Of a stretch of 64,000 nucleotides of DNA, positions 1 through 8,382 are shown piece after piece. How positions within the stretch are numbered: position 1 is the stretch's first letter; each line of letters starts with the position of its first letter. This stretch comes from Rhodospirillales bacterium (GTDB taxonomy: Bacteria > Pseudomonadota > Alphaproteobacteria > Rhodospirillales > Defluviicoccaceae): positions 62,001 to 126,000 of the forward strand of contig JADJRE010000008.1 in assembly GCA_016712375.1 (NCBI GenBank), written 5' to 3'. Under the pieces are notes generated by a model. It was not told the DNA's origin, made no database searches, and saw only the letters and a list, made by a program, of their open reading frames with translations. A program made the translations under genes and the position numbers.

Positions 1-402
1 GTCATAATCTTCGAAGCTGCCGCCGCGTCCCTGCCAGCCGCCGGCGCCCAGCGGATCCGATGATCCGAAGCTGCCATCCGCATGATCGGCATCAAACAAA
101 TTGTCGGAAAAATCAAGGTCGAGAAAGTCTTCGGTGTGGCTGCCGTCGACAGCGGTATCGACGAAAAGCGGTTCACCGTCTGCCGCATTGGCGGCCGGTT
201 CCACCGCTGGACTTTCAGCGCCATTTTCCGGCGTGTCGGCGAAGTCGTCGCGCTCCAGTAACGGATTCTGCTCGAGCTGTGAGTCGACGTATGCGGCCAA
301 CTCCAGACTGGAGAATTGCAGCAGCTTGATCGCTTGCTGCAATTGCGGCGTCATCACCAGCGATTGGGTCTGACGCAGGTCGAGCCGCGGTGTAAGTACC
401 AT
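1..402 (-). CDS. rpoN: RNA polymerase sigma-54 factor, N-terminal part
   Basis: Partial gene running off the left edge; 134 N-terminal codons are present. The start ATG is at 402-400 and the protein opens with MVLTPRLDLRQTQSLVMTPQ, followed by a Gln/Leu-rich stretch (QLQQAIKLLQ), the classic sigma-54 region I that contacts the -12 promoter element and enhancer-binding activators. A downstream LEQNPLLE segment is also typical. Region II is acidic, with many Asp and Ser, as usual. The gene starts 9 nt after the lptB stop, the standard lptB-rpoN arrangement of proteobacteria, so it is probably co-transcribed with the LPS-export operon. Core-binding and RpoN-box domains lie outside the window. 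Confidence 0.93.
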   Translation of the reverse strand, partial: MVLTPRLDLRQTQSLVMTPQLQQAIKLLQFSSLELAAYVDSQLEQNPLLERDDFADTPENGAESPAVEPAANAADGEPLFVDTAVDGSHTEDFLDLDFSDNLFDADHADGSFGSSDPLGAGGWQGRGGSFEDYD

Positions 403-411
403 GGGGCAGGC

Positions 412-1143
412 CTACAGGCTGAAGCTGTCTCCGAGGTAGAGACGACGCACGTCCTGATTGACTACAATTTCCGAAGGTTCTCCCTCAGTGAGTACCTTAC
501 CATCGTAAATAATATATGCGCGGTCGATAACATCGAGCGTTTCCCGCACGTTGTGGTCGGTGATCAGCACGCCGAGGCCACGATCCTTCAGGTGCACAAC
601 CAGTCCGCGAATGTCGTTAAGCGCGATCGGATCGATCCCCGCAAAGGGCTCGTCGAGGAAGATGAACTGCGGATTGCAGGCGAGCGCGCGGGCAATTTCG
701 ACGCGCCGGCGTTCCCCGCCGGACAGCGCCACCGCCGCCGTGCGGCGCAGATGGGCGATGGCGAATTCCTCCAGAAGCGCTTCTAGAATCGTCTTGCGGC
801 GCGAGCGGGACCTTTCGACCACCTCGAGTACGGCGCGGATGTTGTCCTCGACGCTCAAGCCGCGGAATACGGAAGGCTCCTGCGACAGATAGCCGACCCC
901 CAACCGAGCCCGGCGGTACATCGGAAGCGCGGTGACATCCTGGCTGTCGAGGTTGATTCGACCTTCATTCGGCGCGATCAGACCGGTAATCATATAGAAG
1001 CAGGTGGTTTTGCCGGCACCATTCGGTGCCAGCAGCCCCACCACCTCGCCCCACTGCAGCGCCAGACTGACACCCCGCACCACCGGCCGGCTACCGTACC
1101 GCTTGCCCAGATTGACGGCGAAAAGTCCTCGGCCAGACGCCAT
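412..1143 (-). CDS. lptB: LPS export ABC transporter ATP-binding protein LptB
   Basis: Cytoplasmic ATPase that with LptF and LptG extracts LPS from the inner membrane. 243 aa, the normal length. The P-loop is at residues 39-47, the Q-loop (YLSQEPSVF) at 85-93, the signature LSGGERRR at 140-147, Walker B plus catalytic Glu (FLDEPFAGIDP) at 162-172, and the switch histidine follows in LITDHN. The YLSQ-PSVFR stretch is specific for LptB among ABC ATPases. Oddity: the first glycine of the Walker A motif (usually GPNGAGKT) is Ala39, codon GCA at 1027-1029. It lies between lptA (94 nt upstream) and rpoN (9 nt downstream). Confidence 0.95.
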   Translation of the reverse strand: MASGRGLFAVNLGKRYGSRPVVRGVSLALQWGEVVGLLAPNGAGKTTCFYMITGLIAPNEGRINLDSQDVTALPMYRRARLGVGYLSQEPSVFRGLSVEDNIRAVLEVVERSRSRRKTILEALLEEFAIAHLRRTAAVALSGGERRRVEIARALACNPQFIFLDEPFAGIDPIALNDIRGLVVHLKDRGLGVLITDHNVRETLDVIDRAYIIYDGKVLTEGEPSEIVVNQDVRRLYLGDSFSL

Positions 1144-1237
1144 TCGCCGGGCCTGTCTGCCCTCGGGCTCGGTTGCTGCGACATTCTGGTGGGGTTTTCG
1201 ATGATGCTCGTCATTCCGGCTCAGCGCTTTCAGCGAG

Positions 1238-2056
1238 TCAGTTCTTTTTCACGGAGTTCGGCAGGATCAGGCCCTGCACCCGGCCGTTTCCGCTATCGCC
1301 AGGGCAGGCCACCAGCCGGCTGACCCCGGTCCGCAGGTTCATCTCGCCCTGGCAGCCGTTCAGCCGGTTGGCGCCCTTGATGATCTGCACCGAGCCTGTC
1401 GCGCTCGCGAGTTGGCCTGCAATATCATAGGTGCCGCGATCGGCGGTCACTGTCTCGTCGGGGGTGACCATGCGCATCCGACCGTCCGCGTCAATGTGCT
1501 GCGCGGTTGCCCGACCCTGCGCATCCTCGGCAAAGCGGATGGTAACGACGTCGCCATAAAGTGTGCGGTCACCCTCAACAGCAGCAGCGTTGCCGCGCGC
1601 CACCAATGTCTTGTTGGGAATGTCGTAATCGATGCGTTCCTGGGCGGTAATCTGGCTGGAAGGTGTTGTGACGCGTAGCTGCTTGCCGCCGCTGAGCGAC
1701 ATCTTGCCAGTGTCGACGTTGTAAGTGGCTTTCTCGCCAAAGGCGTTTTGCTGCGGCGAACTCAGCCGGACATCACCGTCGGCGTCGACGCGCCAGACTT
1801 CGATCGACCCATCGGGCCGCTCCCGGTAGCGTGCGGTGAGGACGTCGGCGCGCACCTTTGTGTCGCCACGCCTGGCCGTGGCATTGCCGCGAGCGATGAC
1901 GATGCGCGCGTTGCGCTGCCATTCGATCCCCTGTTCGGCATCGATGGCAATGGCCCCCGGCACCAGGGGCGGCGCCGGCTGCTGGGCGGCAATGCGCCCG
2001 GTCGGAAGCACGGCCACGGCGAGAAGCGATGCAGCTAGCGTCAACGGCAACCTCAC
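1238..2056 (-). CDS. lptA: LPS transport periplasmic bridge protein LptA
   Basis: Periplasmic OstA-fold protein that carries LPS between LptC and LptD. The GTG at 2056-2054 is chosen because it opens a clean signal peptide (VRLPLTLAASLLAVAVLP, cleavage probably after RIAA) and overlaps a TGA in the lptC region as GTGA. The mature part has the repeated beta-jellyroll pattern: ARIVIARGNATAR, NKTLVARGNAAAVEG and ASATGSVQIIKGANRL. 272 aa, rather long for LptA, with a C-terminal extension ending in a basic tail. The order lptC-lptA-lptB is diagnostic. Confidence 0.88.
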   Translation of the reverse strand: MRLPLTLAASLLAVAVLPTGRIAAQQPAPPLVPGAIAIDAEQGIEWQRNARIVIARGNATARRGDTKVRADVLTARYRERPDGSIEVWRVDADGDVRLSSPQQNAFGEKATYNVDTGKMSLSGGKQLRVTTPSSQITAQERIDYDIPNKTLVARGNAAAVEGDRTLYGDVVTIRFAEDAQGRATAQHIDADGRMRMVTPDETVTADRGTYDIAGQLASATGSVQIIKGANRLNGCQGEMNLRTGVSRLVACPGDSGNGRVQGLILPNSVKKN

Positions 2057-2726
2057 GGCAGCACCATCTTCCCACCGGCACAACCTGCATCCATGCCGGA
2101 CCGTTGACGAACACCGTGTCGCCGCCGGCCAGGATGCGGAAACCGGTACCGGAGAGGGTACCTTGCGTTGACGTCGCACCAACTGGCCGATCACCCGCGG
2201 CACTTGGTCCGCGAAGATCGATCGTCACCTGCTCGGTACGGACGGTCAGGTCACCGCCGCGCCTCAGTGTAACGTCCCCCTGCAGTTCGAGCGAAGCCTG
2301 ATCCCGACGGTAGAGGCCCTGCAGTGCGTCGATGGTCAGCAGACTGCCGTCCTTCAGCGCGATTTGTGCGTCCGGCTGCATCAGTTGCAGCGCCGTCTCG
2401 TCGCCGGGCGGGTTGCGCGCGCTTTTTGCCTTGATGGAAAAGGGCCGACCTTCGCGGTCGACACCCGAGTAGGCTGCGTTGACAATCGCATCGGGCGGTT
2501 TGCCCGCGTCGCTGCCGGCCATCGGGGTGGCGATGTCGATGCGATCGTTGTGTCCGATCAACTGCGGCCAGAACAACGCCAATAGAATGATGGCGACGGT
2601 GCCGGCGGGAAGCGCGACACGCAGCACCCGAAAAAGGCGCCGCCGCCGTTCGATCCGCTGCGGATCAACATCATCGGGCGGTGCTGGCTGCCGCGCGCCA
2701 CTACCGTCGCCGCCGGAATCTTTCAT
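2053..2726 (-). CDS. lptC: LPS export system protein LptC (frameshifted near its 3' end)
   Basis: Bitopic inner-membrane protein linking LptB2FG to LptA. ATG at 2726 follows kdsD by 46 nt. The cytoplasmic N-terminus is rich in Arg (RIERRRRLFRVLR), then one transmembrane helix (LPAGTVAIILLALFWPQLI), then the periplasmic fold with NAAYSGVDREGRPFSIKA, typical of the family. As written, the frame does not stop at the lptA start but runs on to 1773 inside lptA, a 284-nt overlap that is not credible. Adding one G to the GG near 2095-2098 gives a natural end (GGKMVLP, then TGA at 2055-2053) that overlaps the lptA GTG as GTGA. A homopolymer deletion is therefore inferred. Confidence 0.8.
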
Positions 2727-2772
2727 AGCAACGGGCTGCGGTTCCAATCCAGTCAAGATCGGCTTCCGGCCG

Positions 2773-3750
2773 TCAGTCGACACCGGCGCGCAGGCAGTCG
2801 TGTACATGCACGATGCCTACCGGCCGCCCGTCCTCGACAACGAACAGATTGGTGATCGCTCGGCTGGTCATGAAGCCGAGGGCTTCACTGGCCAGTGCGT
2901 CGGGCCGAATCGTCTTTGGATTGGCCGTCATCACTTCGCCCGCGGTCAGCGATGGGAAGTGGTCGCTCATATGCCGGCGCAAGTCACCGTCGGTGACGAT
3001 ACCCAGCAGTCTTCCGGCATCGGAGACGATGCCGACACAGCCAAAGCTCTTCGACGACATGATGATCAACGCCTCGGACATCGGCGTCTCCGGTGTCGCG
3101 ACCGGCACCGCCTCGCCGCTGTGCATGATGGCGCCGACGCGCAGGAGCTTGCGGCCCAGCTTGCCGCCGGGGTGCAGCGCGTGAAAGTCGTCGGCAGAGA
3201 AACCCTTCCGCTCCAGCATGGCGACGGCAATGGCGTCCCCCAACGCCAGCATTACCGTCGTCGACGTGGTCGGAGCCAGACCCATCGGGCATGCTTCCTG
3301 GCTGTTTGGCAGCACCAGCGCCGCGTCAGCAGCGTTGGCCAGCGTGCTGCCCGCCCGGCCGGTGATGCCGATCAGCGGTATTTGATAGCGCTTGGCGTAG
3401 TTGACCAGGTCCGCCAATTCCGGCGTCTCGCCGGAGTTTGAGAACGCGATCACCGCGTCGTGGGTCGTCACCATGCCGAGGTCGCCGTGGCTGGCTTCAG
3501 CCGGGTGCACGAAGCTGGCTGGTGTGCCGGTCGAGGCCAGTGTCGCCGCCACTTTTCGCGCAACGTGCCCGCTCTTGCCCATTCCGGAGACAATGACCCG
3601 GCCGGTGGCTTCCGCCAGCAAGTCAAGAGCGCGGGTGAACGCGTCGTCAAGCGACCGTGCCAGCGCTTCAATGCCGGCTGCTTCCAGCCGCAGCACGCGC
3701 CGCGCCGAAGACAGCCCGCTCTGCGATTCGTCGGCGAGTAAAGCCACCAT
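2773..3750 (-). CDS. kdsD: D-arabinose 5-phosphate isomerase (KdsD/KpsF)
   Basis: Converts ribulose 5-phosphate to arabinose 5-phosphate, the first step of Kdo synthesis for LPS. 325 aa, normal length. SIS domain: GMGKSG at 56-61, HPAEASHGD at 82-90, SNSGET at 104-109, and HPGGKLGR at 193-200. Two CBS domains follow from about residue 205 to the end (EAVPV..., then GIVTDGDLRRH and NLFVVEDGRPVGIVH). It is the first gene of the minus-strand operon kdsD-lptC-lptA-lptB-rpoN, so Kdo supply and LPS export are co-expressed. The 219-nt gap to divergent mutY should hold the operon promoter; I could not pick out convincing boxes. Confidence 0.95.
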   Translation of the reverse strand: MVALLADESQSGLSSARRVLRLEAAGIEALARSLDDAFTRALDLLAEATGRVIVSGMGKSGHVARKVAATLASTGTPASFVHPAEASHGDLGMVTTHDAVIAFSNSGETPELADLVNYAKRYQIPLIGITGRAGSTLANAADAALVLPNSQEACPMGLAPTTSTTVMLALGDAIAVAMLERKGFSADDFHALHPGGKLGRKLLRVGAIMHSGEAVPVATPETPMSEALIIMSSKSFGCVGIVSDAGRLLGIVTDGDLRRHMSDHFPSLTAGEVMTANPKTIRPDALASEALGFMTSRAITNLFVVEDGRPVGIVHVHDCLRAGVD

Positions 3751-3969
3751 TCTCGATCACCACCATTTGCCGTTCCTGCCGCCCGGCCACGGCCGGCAGT
3801 GCTTCCGCTCGCAAACCCCAAACTGCCCACCGCGCGACGGAAAAGGCGCCGGAGAATGCGAAGGCGAGACTATGGCGACCGGTCCGGGAGCGGTCAACCC
3901 CGCACATGGCCCATCTCTTGCAAGAGATCCCGTGGTGTTGCCATATGTTGTCGAACTTGTTTGGAGACG

Positions 3970-4990
3970 ATGGTGACGCCGACTGCGCCGCAGCTGCGCC
4001 GCTCCCTGCTCGACTGGTATGACCAATGCCGGCGGGAGCTGCCTTGGCGGGCGCAGCCGGGTGAAGTTCCGGATGCCTACGCCGTCTGGCTCAGCGAGAT
4101 CATGTTGCAGCAAACGACGGTCGCGACCGTCGCCGGCTATTGGCGGGCGTTTATCGATCGCTGGCCTCGGGTCGAAGATCTCGCCCGCGCCGCGCCGGAC
4201 GACGTGATGCACGCTTGGCAGGGCCTCGGTTACTACGCCCGCGCGCGCAACCTGCACGCCTGTGCCAAGCACGTCGCCAATATGCATGACGGCCGCTTTC
4301 CCGCCGACGAAGCGCTGCTGCGAGGGCTCCCCGGCATCGGCGACTACACTGCCGCGGCGATTGCCGCCATCGCGTATGGCCGCCCGGCCGTGCCGGTAGA
4401 CGGCAACGTCGTGCGCGTGCTTGCTCGCATGCATGCGTTGCCGACGCCACTGCCGGCGGTACGAACGCACATCATGCGGCTGGCAGAAACGCTGGTTGCC
4501 GCCGACCGTTCAGGCGACTTCGCGCAGGCGCTGATGGATCTGGGAGCGACCGTGTGCACCCCCCGCCGACCGCGTTGTCCCGCCTGTCCCTGGCGCGTCG
4601 GCTGTGCTGCGCTGGCGGGAGCCGCGCGGCCTCCTCGGCGGCATGGTCGAGTTCCCGTCGACCCCTTGGCGTAACACTGCCTGGGCTGCTGGCGAGGCGA
4701 TCAAACTCGCACCGGTTGCGGCTCGATGGGGGGAACTGCCGGGCGAGATCCGCCACACCTTCACCCACTTCCACCTGCGCTTGAAGTTGTTGCACGGCCG
4801 CTGCGCGGATACGGCGGGGGAGGGGGCGCCGGATGGGGAGGGCGAGCCGTGGTGGTGCGTCCCTGCCGACTTTCCAGCACTGGCATTGCCGACACTGATG
4901 AAGAAGATCGCGCGGCTGGTCACGGTGGCAGGCCCGGCGCCCTCCTTGCCGCTGGAAGCTGTTGGTTTGGCGCGGCTTCAGGAGTCGTAG
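3970..4990 (+). pseudogene. mutY: Adenine DNA glycosylase MutY (internal deletion plus frameshift)
   Basis: Excises adenine opposite 8-oxoguanine. The catalytic domain is complete: Glu43 in LSEIMLQQT, helix-hairpin-helix LPGIGDYTA at 120-128, Asp144 in VPVDGNVVRV, and the 4Fe-4S ligands Cys196, 203, 206 and 212 (C-X6-C-X2-C-X5-C). Straight after the cluster the frame goes off and stops at 4674. The 8-oxoG-recognition domain resumes in another frame from about 4625 (GLLGGMVEFPSTPWR, IRHTFTHFHLRL) and stops at 4990. The linker of roughly 35-40 residues that normally separates the two parts is absent, so this is a deletion of about 110 nt and not one missed base. Either a real lesion or an assembly collapse. 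The end overlaps convergent apt by 13 nt. Confidence 0.8.
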
Positions 4991-5493
4991 GCGACCAGCG
5001 AGGTAAACGGGACGTCGAGGTTCTTCCGCCCGCTGAGGAAAGTCAGCTCGATGATACAGGCGGCGCCCACCACGTCGGCGCCGACGCTGCGGAACAAATC
5101 GACTGCCGCTCCCATCGTCCCGCCAGTCGCCAACAGGTCGTCGAGGACGACGACGCGCTGGCCCGCAACGATCGCGTCATTCTGGATCTCGATTACGTCG
5201 CTGCCGTACTCGAGCGCGTACTCGTGGCGGACGGTGCGGCCCGGCAGCTTGCCGCGCTTGCGCACCATGACGAAGCCCAGGCCCAGCTTCAGTGCCAGCG
5301 GCGCCGCCACCAGAAAGCCGCGCGACTCGATCCCCGCCAGCACGTCCGGCGTGTGCCGGCTCACCGCCTTGGCCAGCCGTCCCATCGCCACCGAGAACGC
5401 GTCCGCGTGCGCCAGCAAGGTCGAGATGTCGTAGAACAGGATGCCAGGCTTGGGGAAGTCCGGAATGCTGCGGATGTGGTCCTTGATGTCCAT
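4978..5493 (-). CDS. apt: Adenine phosphoribosyltransferase
   Basis: Purine salvage enzyme: adenine + PRPP to AMP + PPi, cytosolic. 171 aa, typical. Opens with IRSIPDFPKPGILFYDIS, characteristic of Apt. GIESRGFL at 54-61 and the PRPP-binding loop VVVLDDLLATGGT at 114-126 are intact. Convergent with mutY and the only gene in its unit; over 500 nt of apparently empty sequence lies upstream. Confidence 0.95.
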   Translation of the reverse strand: MDIKDHIRSIPDFPKPGILFYDISTLLAHADAFSVAMGRLAKAVSRHTPDVLAGIESRGFLVAAPLALKLGLGFVMVRKRGKLPGRTVRHEYALEYGSDVIEIQNDAIVAGQRVVVLDDLLATGGTMGAAVDLFRSVGADVVGAACIIELTFLSGRKNLDVPFTSLVAYDS

Positions 5494-6004
5494 GACGGGC
5501 TGCGGCTCTCGGGTTCGGGTTGAAGGGGGAGGGGACGACGAGCGCGGATGCTAACGGCGACCCGCCCGGCCGACAATCCGCAAAGGACCGAAGGCACAGA
5601 AGCCTGCTGCAGATCGCCAGAACCGGACTCTGACGCTTCTCCAATTCGTACGGTGGCGACGCACGCTGTGCGAGCCTGAGCGGACTTCTCAAGTTGAAGG
5701 CGAAGCGTTTCGAGACTGTTCTGCATCCTGCAGAAACCGACAGAGCCTGAAGCGCTTGAGGCCGCTTTTCTGCACGGATATCTGAGACGACCCGATGATT
5801 TTAGGGCCATGCTGGGATATAGACGTAACTGGAGAGCGTCACGGCTCAGGTGACGTCTCGTTTGCGAGCCACCAGAGCAATAAGATGCTTTCCTGAGGTG
5901 AATAATCCGTACTGTCGCGCCATAGGCAAGAGCCTTTGCGGCAGTTTTTATGATGCTGCTAATGGCGCGGAAGACCAGACGGAGAAGGGAGGTGAAAACC
6001 AGCT
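5494..6004. other. 511-nt intergenic region between apt and the PIN module
   Basis: No convincing gene, RNA or strong hairpin seen. It must hold the apt promoter (minus) and the promoter of the 6005 gene (plus). A good ribosome-binding site (GGGAGGTG, about 5987-5994) sits at the right end before the GTG at 6005. Confidence 0.5.
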
Positions 6005-6754
6005 GTGGCAACGATATACAGGTTTCGAATCGACGTCTACACGCCTGAGACCATCCCGTTGGCAACTCTGGCGCGCTACATGGAACGTCTTGCCCAACTC
6101 CTGGGATCCGAGCATGGCGTGCATTTTGCCGGACTTGAAGACGGCAGCACGCAACTCCTGGGAAGGGTCGATCATGAGGAGGTCCCAAAGGTCCGTGATC
6201 GTCTCGATCAGGTGCGAAGGGGCGAGGCTCCTCCAGCCGCTATGAAGGTTTTCGACGAGATCGATCATCTCCTGGCCGCCGACAATGCTGTAGGGGCGCT
6301 TTACGAAGAGGTCCAAGGCCACACGGCCCAGATAATTGCTTTTCCCGGCCGCACCCGTCCTAAGCCGGCTCGCTATGGTCCATTCAATCAGGAAGGTAGC
6401 CTTGATGGTTTTCTTGTGAGCATCGGCGGGGTGGATAAGACCATTTCGCTACAGCTTCAGAACGGGGACATCAAGTATACGGGATGCGAAACCACGAGAG
6501 AGATTGCGCGGCAACTCGGCAAACACTGTTCGAGCCCCGTGCGTATCCACGGGACAGGGCGGTGGCTACGTGAAGAGGACGGCACATGGACCCTTAAGCG
6601 TTTCAGGGTGCAGAGCTTCGAGGTTCTCCGCCGCGAGGATCTAAAGGAGGTAGTTGAGCGGCTTCGCGCTGTGGAGGGGAGCGCTTGGCGCGAACTAGAC
6701 GATCCGACCGCAGCTCTTGAAAAGATTCGAAGAGGTGAGAGCGAGCTCCATTGA
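6005..6754 (+). CDS. Unknown protein coupled to a PIN nuclease
   Basis: 249 aa, function not recognised. GTG start with GGGAGGTG 11-12 nt upstream. Soluble, charged, no signal peptide or membrane segment. The N-terminal half (to about 115) is mostly helical with ETIPLATLARYMERLAQLLG. The second half (about 120-200) looks beta-rich: DGFLVSIGGVDKTISLQLQN, then a stretch containing RIHGTGRWLREEDGTWTL. The last 40 residues are a charged helix. Its TGA overlaps the ATG of the PIN gene (TGATG at 6752-6756), so the two are translationally coupled and likely act together. It does not resemble the usual small DNA-binding antitoxins; it could be a regulator or partner of the nuclease. No homologue is claimed. 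Confidence 0.75.
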   Translation: MATIYRFRIDVYTPETIPLATLARYMERLAQLLGSEHGVHFAGLEDGSTQLLGRVDHEEVPKVRDRLDQVRRGEAPPAAMKVFDEIDHLLAADNAVGALYEEVQGHTAQIIAFPGRTRPKPARYGPFNQEGSLDGFLVSIGGVDKTISLQLQNGDIKYTGCETTREIARQLGKHCSSPVRIHGTGRWLREEDGTWTLKRFRVQSFEVLRREDLKEVVERLRAVEGSAWRELDDPTAALEKIRRGESELH

Positions 6755-7290
6755 TGGTGGTATTCGATGCAACAGTGCTGCTCCTTGTTCTCGATCCGGA
6801 GGCTCGCCCGCCGCAAAACTCGGAAACTGGCAGACCGGTTGAGCGAGCTTCCGAGCGAATCAATGCGCTCATTGACCAGCTGTCCGCCGATGGAGAGAAA
6901 GTTGTCATTCCAACGCCGGCGTTAAGCGAAGTGCTCGTATATGCTAGCGACGCAATGCAATCCTACCTTGACATTCTTAATAAACAGTCCGCCTTCCGCA
7001 TAGTGCCATTTGATCAGAAGGCCGCTATTGAAGCAGCAATTGCAACTCACGACGCAATTCGTCGCGGCGGCCGTCGTATCGATTCTGATGCCACCGCGAC
7101 AGTAGCCAAAATCAAATTCGACCGTCAGATCGTCGCGATAGCCAAAGCCGAAGGATCCCATACCGTCTACTCCGACGATAGCGACGTGATCCGCTACGCA
7201 AAGCAGGTAGGGCTCGAGGCATACCGCACAGCCGATCTGCCACTCCCACCGGTCAATCCACAACACGATCTCCCGTTCGAAGAAGAGTGA
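6754..7290 (+). CDS. PIN-domain ribonuclease-like protein
   Basis: 178 aa from ATG 6754. PIN fold features: first acidic residue in VVFDATVLL at the N-terminus, a conserved Glu in TPALSEVLVYA, and C-terminal acidic residues in KFDRQIVAIAKAEG and VYSDDSDVIRYAKQ, matching the four-acid metal site of PIN nucleases. Longer than toxin VapC (about 130 aa) because of an insertion after strand 1 (residues 17-40). Overlaps its upstream partner at TGATG. Likely a toxin-like or regulatory RNase; the partner is not a recognisable antitoxin, so a standard VapBC assignment is not made. Confidence 0.75.
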   Translation: MVVFDATVLLLVLDPEARPPQNSETGRPVERASERINALIDQLSADGEKVVIPTPALSEVLVYASDAMQSYLDILNKQSAFRIVPFDQKAAIEAAIATHDAIRRGGRRIDSDATATVAKIKFDRQIVAIAKAEGSHTVYSDDSDVIRYAKQVGLEAYRTADLPLPPVNPQHDLPFEEE

Positions 7291-7325
7291 GGTAAACGGA
7301 AGAGCCCACACGGTCGAGAAAAACA

Positions 7326-7430
7326 CTATAGCGACCTCGCGCGCTGGTCGTCCTGGGCGTTCACCGCCGGACGCGGCTTTCCGGCGTAATCCTTCCCGCC
7401 GGCGACGGTCCAGATCTCACCGCGCTTCAT
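7326..7430 (-). pseudogene. MazF/PemK-type toxin remnant
   Basis: The first 34 codons of a PemK-family endoribonuclease: MKRGEIWTVAGGKDYAGKPRP is the standard MazF opening. After PAV the frame goes off and hits a stop at 7326, with no recognisable continuation downstream. ATG 7430 overlaps the TGA of the upstream mazE-like frame (ATGA), the usual mazEF coupling. Truncated and almost certainly inactive. Confidence 0.7.
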
Positions 7431-7644
7431 TCGTTCATCAGGTCGGAAATCGCCTCGACGCAGGCTTGATCCTCTTCGGCATATGCGCGCTTGCCAATGA
7501 TTGGCGGTGCGCCTCCGCCACGAATGACACCGAGCGGACATCGGGCACCCAGATCTGAATCGGGCGAAGGCCCTGCGCCCGAAGCCGGGCGCGGTAAGCT
7601 TGCACGTTTGCGGCCGACGGCCGGCGTCGCGAGCCAGAGGACAT
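7427..7644 (-). pseudogene. MazE-like antitoxin remnant (frameshifted)
   Basis: Starts at ATG 7644 (MSSGSRRRP). The N-terminal part (AYRARLRAQGLRPIQIWVPD) is typical of the antitoxins paired with PemK toxins in alphaproteobacteria. Around 7485-7490 the frame shifts; the other frame then reads AYAEEDQACVEAISDLMNE to a TGA overlapping the mazF start. Together with the truncated toxin this is a decayed toxin-antitoxin pair, although one indel could also be a base-calling error. Confidence 0.6.
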
Positions 7645-7797
7645 CGAACTATTCCAAGTGGTTACATGTAACTTGGCGCGCCATCGCTTCAGACACAAGC
7701 CCATGCTGCCGCCGGCTGCACCCATCGCCCCGGCTCTCCCGCCAGGAGGGTGCAGCGGCGCGAGGGGTGTGCCGCCGGAGGATCGAGCCGCCGCCTC

Positions 7798-8253
7798 TCA
7801 GTAGCGGGCGTCGGAGCGGAACAGCCAGTCGGTGAGGTGCGCGGCGTCGAGCGACGCCTGCTGGTAGAGGAATTCAAGCGCGTCGCGGCGCGCCACCAGG
7901 CCGGCCAGCTTGCCGCCCTCGATCACCGGCGCGTGGCGAATGCCCTTGTCTGCCATCGCCTTGAGCACGTCCTCGAGGTTCTCGTCCAGGGTGCAGGAGA
8001 AGACGTTGGTGGTCATCACGTCCTTGACCAGCATCTTCGCCGCCTCGGCCTCGTGCTTGCCGAGCGTGTGGCTGATGTCGCCGAGCGAGATCACGCCCAC
8101 CACCTGGTCGTCATGGTCGGTAACGACGGCGAGCGAGAACCGGCGACCTCCCACCGACTGGGTAAACCGGCGGGCCGCTTCGGCGAGCGTGAAGTCGGGG
8201 TGCACCGTCAGCACCAGCATGCCGTGCAGCTTGAGAAGCTTGGAGACCTTCAT
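7798..8253 (-). CDS. Two-CBS-domain protein
   Basis: 151 aa, cytosolic, composed of two CBS motifs: about residues 10-65 (SLAVVTDHDDQVVGVISLGD) and 75-135 (VKDVMTTNVFSCTLDENLED, HAPVIEGGKLAGLVARRD). The family binds adenosyl nucleotides or NAD and is often a stand-alone regulator. Monocistronic here, upstream of an unlinked cobalamin-binding-like gene. Function unknown beyond nucleotide sensing. Confidence 0.85.
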   Translation of the reverse strand: MKVSKLLKLHGMLVLTVHPDFTLAEAARRFTQSVGGRRFSLAVVTDHDDQVVGVISLGDISHTLGKHEAEAAKMLVKDVMTTNVFSCTLDENLEDVLKAMADKGIRHAPVIEGGKLAGLVARRDALEFLYQQASLDAAHLTDWLFRSDARY

Positions 8254-8382
8254 GACGTCCTTCCCCTGCGTTTTGCGGGCTTGCCGCCACTGCTTACGTT
8301 GCCTGACGGCAGCGCATCGTAGCCGAGTTCGTGGTCCCTTTCGACGAGAACCGGCGGCCGCTCGTTTGTTTTTGTCGCCGCA

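Noticed and set aside
1773..2056. lptC reading far into lptA as a real fusion or long overlap
   Set aside because: The overlapping part has the wrong-frame composition of lptA, and a GTGA junction in the other frame explains the end.
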